NCBI GenBank assembly: GCA_946885435.1
Contig: CAMPGL010000094.1
Coordinates: 1 to 8,160, forward strand
From: an uncultured Brevundimonas sp.
GTDB taxonomy: Bacteria > Pseudomonadota > Alphaproteobacteria > Caulobacterales > Caulobacteraceae
Length of the DNA: 8,160 bases
Direction of reading: 5' to 3'
The first letter of the stretch is position 1; each line of letters begins with the position of its first letter. Under the pieces are notes generated by a model. It worked only from the letters and a program-made list of their open reading frames with translations. It did no database searches and had not been told where the DNA came from. The position numbers were made by a program, and so were the translations under genes. Positions 5,374 through 8,160 of the stretch are shown here, piece after piece.

Positions 5374-6519
5374 ATGGCCGTTGTCGATCCTGTTCTGCTG
5401 ACCCGCGCCCTCATCCGCAAGCCGTCCGTGACGCCGGCGGACGAAGGCGCGATGGACCTCGTTCAGGCGGAGCTGGAAGCGCTCGGCTTCGCCTGCCGCC
5501 GCATGGCCTTCGAGGGGATCGAGAACCTCTACGCCCGGCGGGGAACCGCCTCGCCCAACCTCTGCTTCGCGGGCCATACCGACGTGGTCCCGACCGGCCC
5601 GACCGAGGCCTGGTCGTCCGATCCTTTCGCCGCCGAAATGAGCGAAGGCGTCATCGTCGGGCGCGGCGCGGTCGACATGAAGGGCGGCATCGCCGCCTGG
5701 ATCACGGCCGTCTCCCAAGTGCTGGCCGAGGGCGAGCCGCCGGGCTCGCTCAGCTTTCTGATCACCGGCGACGAGGAAGGCCGCGCGACCCACGGCACCA
5801 AGCTGGTGGTCGAGCAGCTCCTGGCCGAGGGCGAGCGGATCGACGCCTGCGTGGTGGGCGAGCCGTCCTCGCTGAGCGTGCTCGGCGACACCATCAAGAT
5901 CGGCCGGCGCGGCTCGCTGAACGTCTGGATCACCGTGACCGGCAAGCAGGGCCACGTGGCCTATCCGGAGCGGGGGGCCAATCCGATCCCGGTACTGGTC
6001 GATCTGATGAAGCGGCTGAACGACCGGCGGCTGGACGAGGGCTACGAGGCCTTCCAGCCCTCCAACCTGGAGATCACCACCCTGGACGTCGGTAACCCGG
6101 CGACCAACGTCATCCCCGGCCAGGCCGTGGGCCGGTTCAACATCCGCTTCAATCCAAACCACACGGGCGCGAGCCTGATGGCCTGGATCGAGGAGGAAGC
6201 CCGCGCCGCCGAGGCCGCCTCGGGCCAGAAGGTCACGGTCGAGTTCCTGCACTCCGGCGACGCCTTCCTGACCCAGGAAGGGCCGTTCACCCGCTCCGTT
6301 CAGGACGCGGTGGAGGCGGAGCTCGGCGTGCGGCCAGAGGCCTCGACCACGGGCGGCACCTCCGACGCGCGCTTCATCCGGGCGCTGTGCCCCGTGCTGG
6401 AGCTGGGCCTCGTCGGCCAGACCATGCACCAAATCGACGAGCGGGTGTCGGAGGCGGACCTTCACGCCATCACCCGAGTTTACGCGCGGGTGATCCGCGG
6501 CTTCTTCGCTCAGTCGTAG
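5374..6519 (+). CDS. dapE: Succinyl-diaminopimelate desuccinylase
   Basis: Hydrolyses N-succinyl-LL-2,6-diaminopimelate to LL-diaminopimelate and succinate, in the lysine and meso-DAP (peptidoglycan) pathway. It is a cytoplasmic di-zinc M20 peptidase-family enzyme. At 381 residues it has the usual DapE length. The metal and catalytic residues known from studied DapE proteins are all present: His68 and Asp70 in HTDVVPTG, bridging Asp101 in AVDMKGG, general base Glu134 with Glu135 in TGDEEG, Glu163 in VGEPS and His352 in QTMHQIDE. His194 in GHVAYP lies in the lid/dimerisation domain (about 180-290) and matches the His that reaches into the partner active site. The ATG fits the family N-terminus ([16 protein letters not shown]). 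The ribosome binding site is weak (AGAG about 7 bases upstream). It is divergent from the cupin gene and convergent with truA. Confidence 0.98.
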   Translation: MAVVDPVLLTRALIRKPSVTPADEGAMDLVQAELEALGFACRRMAFEGIENLYARRGTASPNLCFAGHTDVVPTGPTEAWSSDPFAAEMSEGVIVGRGAVDMKGGIAAWITAVSQVLAEGEPPGSLSFLITGDEEGRATHGTKLVVEQLLAEGERIDACVVGEPSSLSVLGDTIKIGRRGSLNVWITVTGKQGHVAYPERGANPIPVLVDLMKRLNDRRLDEGYEAFQPSNLEITTLDVGNPATNVIPGQAVGRFNIRFNPNHTGASLMAWIEEEARAAEAASGQKVTVEFLHSGDAFLTQEGPFTRSVQDAVEAELGVRPEASTTGGTSDARFIRALCPVLELGLVGQTMHQIDERVSEADLHAITRVYARVIRGFFAQS

Positions 6520-7250
6520 TCGACGCCGACCAGATAGAGACCGTGGGCCGGCGCGACCGGCCCGCAGGCGCGACGGTCCCTGGCGTCGAGCGCAGCCTGG
6601 ACGTCGTCCCTGGACCAGCGGCCCACGCCGACCTCGGCCAGGGTGCCGGTCATCGAGCGGACCTGGCGGTGCAGGAAAGAGCGCGAAACGAAGGACAGCA
6701 GGACCTCGTCGCCCTCGCGCCAGACGCGGGCCTCGTCGAGCGTCTTGATCGGCGACTTCGACTGGCAGGCCAGGTCGCGGAAGGTGGTGAAGTCGTGATG
6801 GCCGACCAGCACCTGGGCGGCCTCGTGCATGGCCTCGGCGTCGAGCGGCTTCTTCACGTGCCAGACGCGGCCGCGCTCCAGCGCCGGCGGCGCCCAGCGG
6901 TTGAGGATGCGATAGAGGTAGCGCCGCTTCGTCGCCGAGAAGCGGGCGTGCCAGCCTTCCGGCGCGAGGCTGGCGTCGAGCACGACAACGGCCTCCTCGA
7001 TCAGGTGGGCGTTGAGCGCATTGGCCACGGTGCGCTCGGGCCAGTCCTTTTCGAGATCGACGTGGACCACCTGGCCAGTGGCATGGACGCCCGTGTCGGT
7101 GCGGCCGGCGGCCTGGAGCCGGACCCGCTCGCCTGAGAAGGCGAAGACGGCGGTCTCCACGGCCTCCTGCACCGACGGCAGGCCGGCCTGGGCCTGGTAG
7201 CCATTGTAGGCGGAGCCGTCGTACTCGAGGGTCAGGCGATAGCGGGGCAT
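6510..7250 (-). CDS. truA: tRNA pseudouridine(38-40) synthase TruA
   Basis: Converts uridines 38-40 of the anticodon stem-loop of many tRNAs to pseudouridine. The 246-residue length is normal for bacterial TruA. The catalytic motif is [11 protein letters not shown] with nucleophile Asp52. Other family blocks are [12 protein letters not shown] (104-115), GHHDFTTFR (150-158), [12 protein letters not shown] (191-202) and APAHGLYL near the C-terminus. The start [12 protein letters not shown] is the canonical TruA N-terminus. Its ATG overlaps the fmt stop by one base, so translation is probably coupled to fmt. The 3' end overlaps the end of dapE by 10 bases on the other strand. There is therefore no room for a separate terminator between the two genes, and one could only lie inside dapE. 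Nothing looks degraded. Confidence 0.98.
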   Translation of the reverse strand: MPRYRLTLEYDGSAYNGYQAQAGLPSVQEAVETAVFAFSGERVRLQAAGRTDTGVHATGQVVHVDLEKDWPERTVANALNAHLIEEAVVVLDASLAPEGWHARFSATKRRYLYRILNRWAPPALERGRVWHVKKPLDAEAMHEAAQVLVGHHDFTTFRDLACQSKSPIKTLDEARVWREGDEVLLSFVSRSFLHRQVRSMTGTLAEVGVGRWSRDDVQAALDARDRRACGPVAPAHGLYLVGVDYD

Positions 7251-8160
7251 CAGCCGAGCCGCGTCCCCTCGGGCACGGCGAGGCCGCGCAGGAAGTCCTC
7301 GGCCTCCTGGGCCGCGCGGCCTTCGCGCTGGACGCGCAGGAGGCGGACGGCGCCGTCGCCGCAGGCGATCTTCAGCCGGTCATCGAGCGCCTCGCCGGGC
7401 TGCCCCGAGCCCTGGCTGATGCGAGACATCAGGGCCTTCACGCGGATCGGTCCCTTGTCGCCGGTCACCTCGAACCAGGCGCCCGGGAAAGGCGAGAGGC
7501 CGCGGATGTGGCGGTCGACCTCGGCGGCGGGGCGGCTCCAGTCGATGCGCGCCTCGGCGGAGGTGACTTTGCGGGCGTAGGTCGGCTCGCCGACCTGTTC
7601 GGTCTCGACCGCGCCGCCGCGTTCTAGCGCGGCCAGCGCGCGGGGCAGCAGGCCGGCGCCGACGTGGGACAGGCGCTCGGTCAGGGTTGCTCCAGTGTCC
7701 TCGGGGGTGATCTCGACGGTCTGGCTGAGCAGAACGGGACCTTCGTCCAGGCCCTCGGACATGCGCATGACCTGAACGCCGGTGACCCGGTCGCCGGCCA
7801 TGATGGCGCGCTGGATGGGGGCCGCCCCTCGCCAGCGCGGCAGCAAGCTGGCGTGGACGTTGAAGCAGCCGAGCCGGGGCGCCTCCAGCACCTCCTTCAG
7901 CAGGATCTGGCCGTAGGCGACCACGACGGCCGCGTCGAGGTCAAGCGCCTCGAAGGCGGCGATCTCGTCCGGGGCCTTCATGCTGACCGGCGTGCGGACC
8001 TCAAGGCCCATCCCTTCGGCGAAGGCGTGGACCGGCGAGGGCGTGAGCACCATGCCCCGGCCGCGGGGCCTGGGCGGCTGGGAATAGACGGCCGCGATCT
8101 CGTGGCCGGCGGCGATCAGCTCGGCCAGGGACGGCACGGCGAAGTCGGGGGTTCCCATGA
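7250..8160 (-). CDS. fmt: Methionyl-tRNA formyltransferase, 5' end cut by the window edge
   Basis: Transfers a formyl group from 10-formyltetrahydrofolate to Met-tRNAfMet in the cytoplasm, making the initiator tRNA. The visible 302 residues begin at an internal Met in GTPDFAVPS. Family members normally have several residues before this (a short beta strand ending in Phe-Met/Ala-Gly-Thr-Pro). The two bases beyond the ATG (8159-8160) read as ?TC, which fits a Phe codon, so the real start lies just outside the window and about five or more codons are missing. Visible hallmarks, numbered from that Met, are the loop [18 protein letters not shown] (99-116) with catalytic Asn100 and His102, and Asp138 in GLDEGPVL. 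The C-terminal tRNA-binding beta-barrel domain follows from about residue 200. The stop shares one base with the truA start (TGATG), so the two are surely cotranscribed. In many bacteria def lies just upstream, which cannot be seen here. Confidence 0.98.
   Translation of the reverse strand, partial: MGTPDFAVPSLAELIAAGHEIAAVYSQPPRPRGRGMVLTPSPVHAFAEGMGLEVRTPVSMKAPDEIAAFEALDLDAAVVVAYGQILLKEVLEAPRLGCFNVHASLLPRWRGAAPIQRAIMAGDRVTGVQVMRMSEGLDEGPVLLSQTVEITPEDTGATLTERLSHVGAGLLPRALAALERGGAVETEQVGEPTYARKVTSAEARIDWSRPAAEVDRHIRGLSPFPGAWFEVTGDKGPIRVKALMSRISQGSGQPGEALDDRLKIACGDGAVRLLRVQREGRAAQEAEDFLRGLAVPEGTRLG

Noticed and set aside
5101..6465. Long minus-strand open frame (454 codons) opposite dapE
   Set aside because: Same codon-register effect opposite dapE, which has all its active-site residues. 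The frame also runs out of phase through the cupin gene.
6387..7136. Plus-strand frame of 249 codons opposite truA
   Set aside because: Antisense shadow of truA, whose motifs are all intact; the product has no recognisable domain.

Overview
This is a GC-rich chromosomal window, most likely from an alphaproteobacterium of the Caulobacterales type (Caulobacter, Brevundimonas or Phenylobacterium relatives). That is inferred from the strong G/C third-position bias, the housekeeping set fmt-truA next to dapE, and the style of the cupin, MFS and GH13 proteins. The taxon is not proven by any marker in the window. No mobile element, tRNA, rRNA or CRISPR array was recognised.

Right part (5374-8160): housekeeping genes. 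fmt (methionyl-tRNA formyltransferase, cut by the right edge) and truA (tRNA pseudouridine synthase) run leftwards and share one base, as an operon. dapE (succinyl-diaminopimelate desuccinylase, lysine and peptidoglycan precursor synthesis) runs rightwards. It collides tail to tail with truA, with a 10-base overlap of the coding ends.

Middle and left part (589-5332): four genes on the minus strand that look like one transcription unit. They are a small cupin protein, an EntS-type MFS transporter, an intact cytoplasmic GH13 alpha-glucosidase, and a multi-helix membrane protein of the 'conserved TM helix' mechanosensitive-channel group. The first three are joined by 4-base start/stop overlaps. 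The fourth follows after 48 bases that hold a hairpin and a Shine-Dalgarno site. A strong rho-independent terminator at 532-566 ends the unit. The cupin gene and dapE start back to back with 41 bases between them, centred on a perfect 6-bp inverted repeat. The unit suggests handling of an alpha-glucoside with a possible osmotic link, but the substrate is not visible from sequence.

Left edge (1-531): no convincing gene. It holds a compound palindromic element (35-141), a weak candidate 42-codon ORF with a good ribosome binding site (238-366), and a set of nested or stacked stems (410-515) that could be a structured RNA but match no RNA family I recognise. This stretch, and the odd gene content of the four-gene unit, are the least explained parts of the window. 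I see no clear evidence of a new defence or mobile system.
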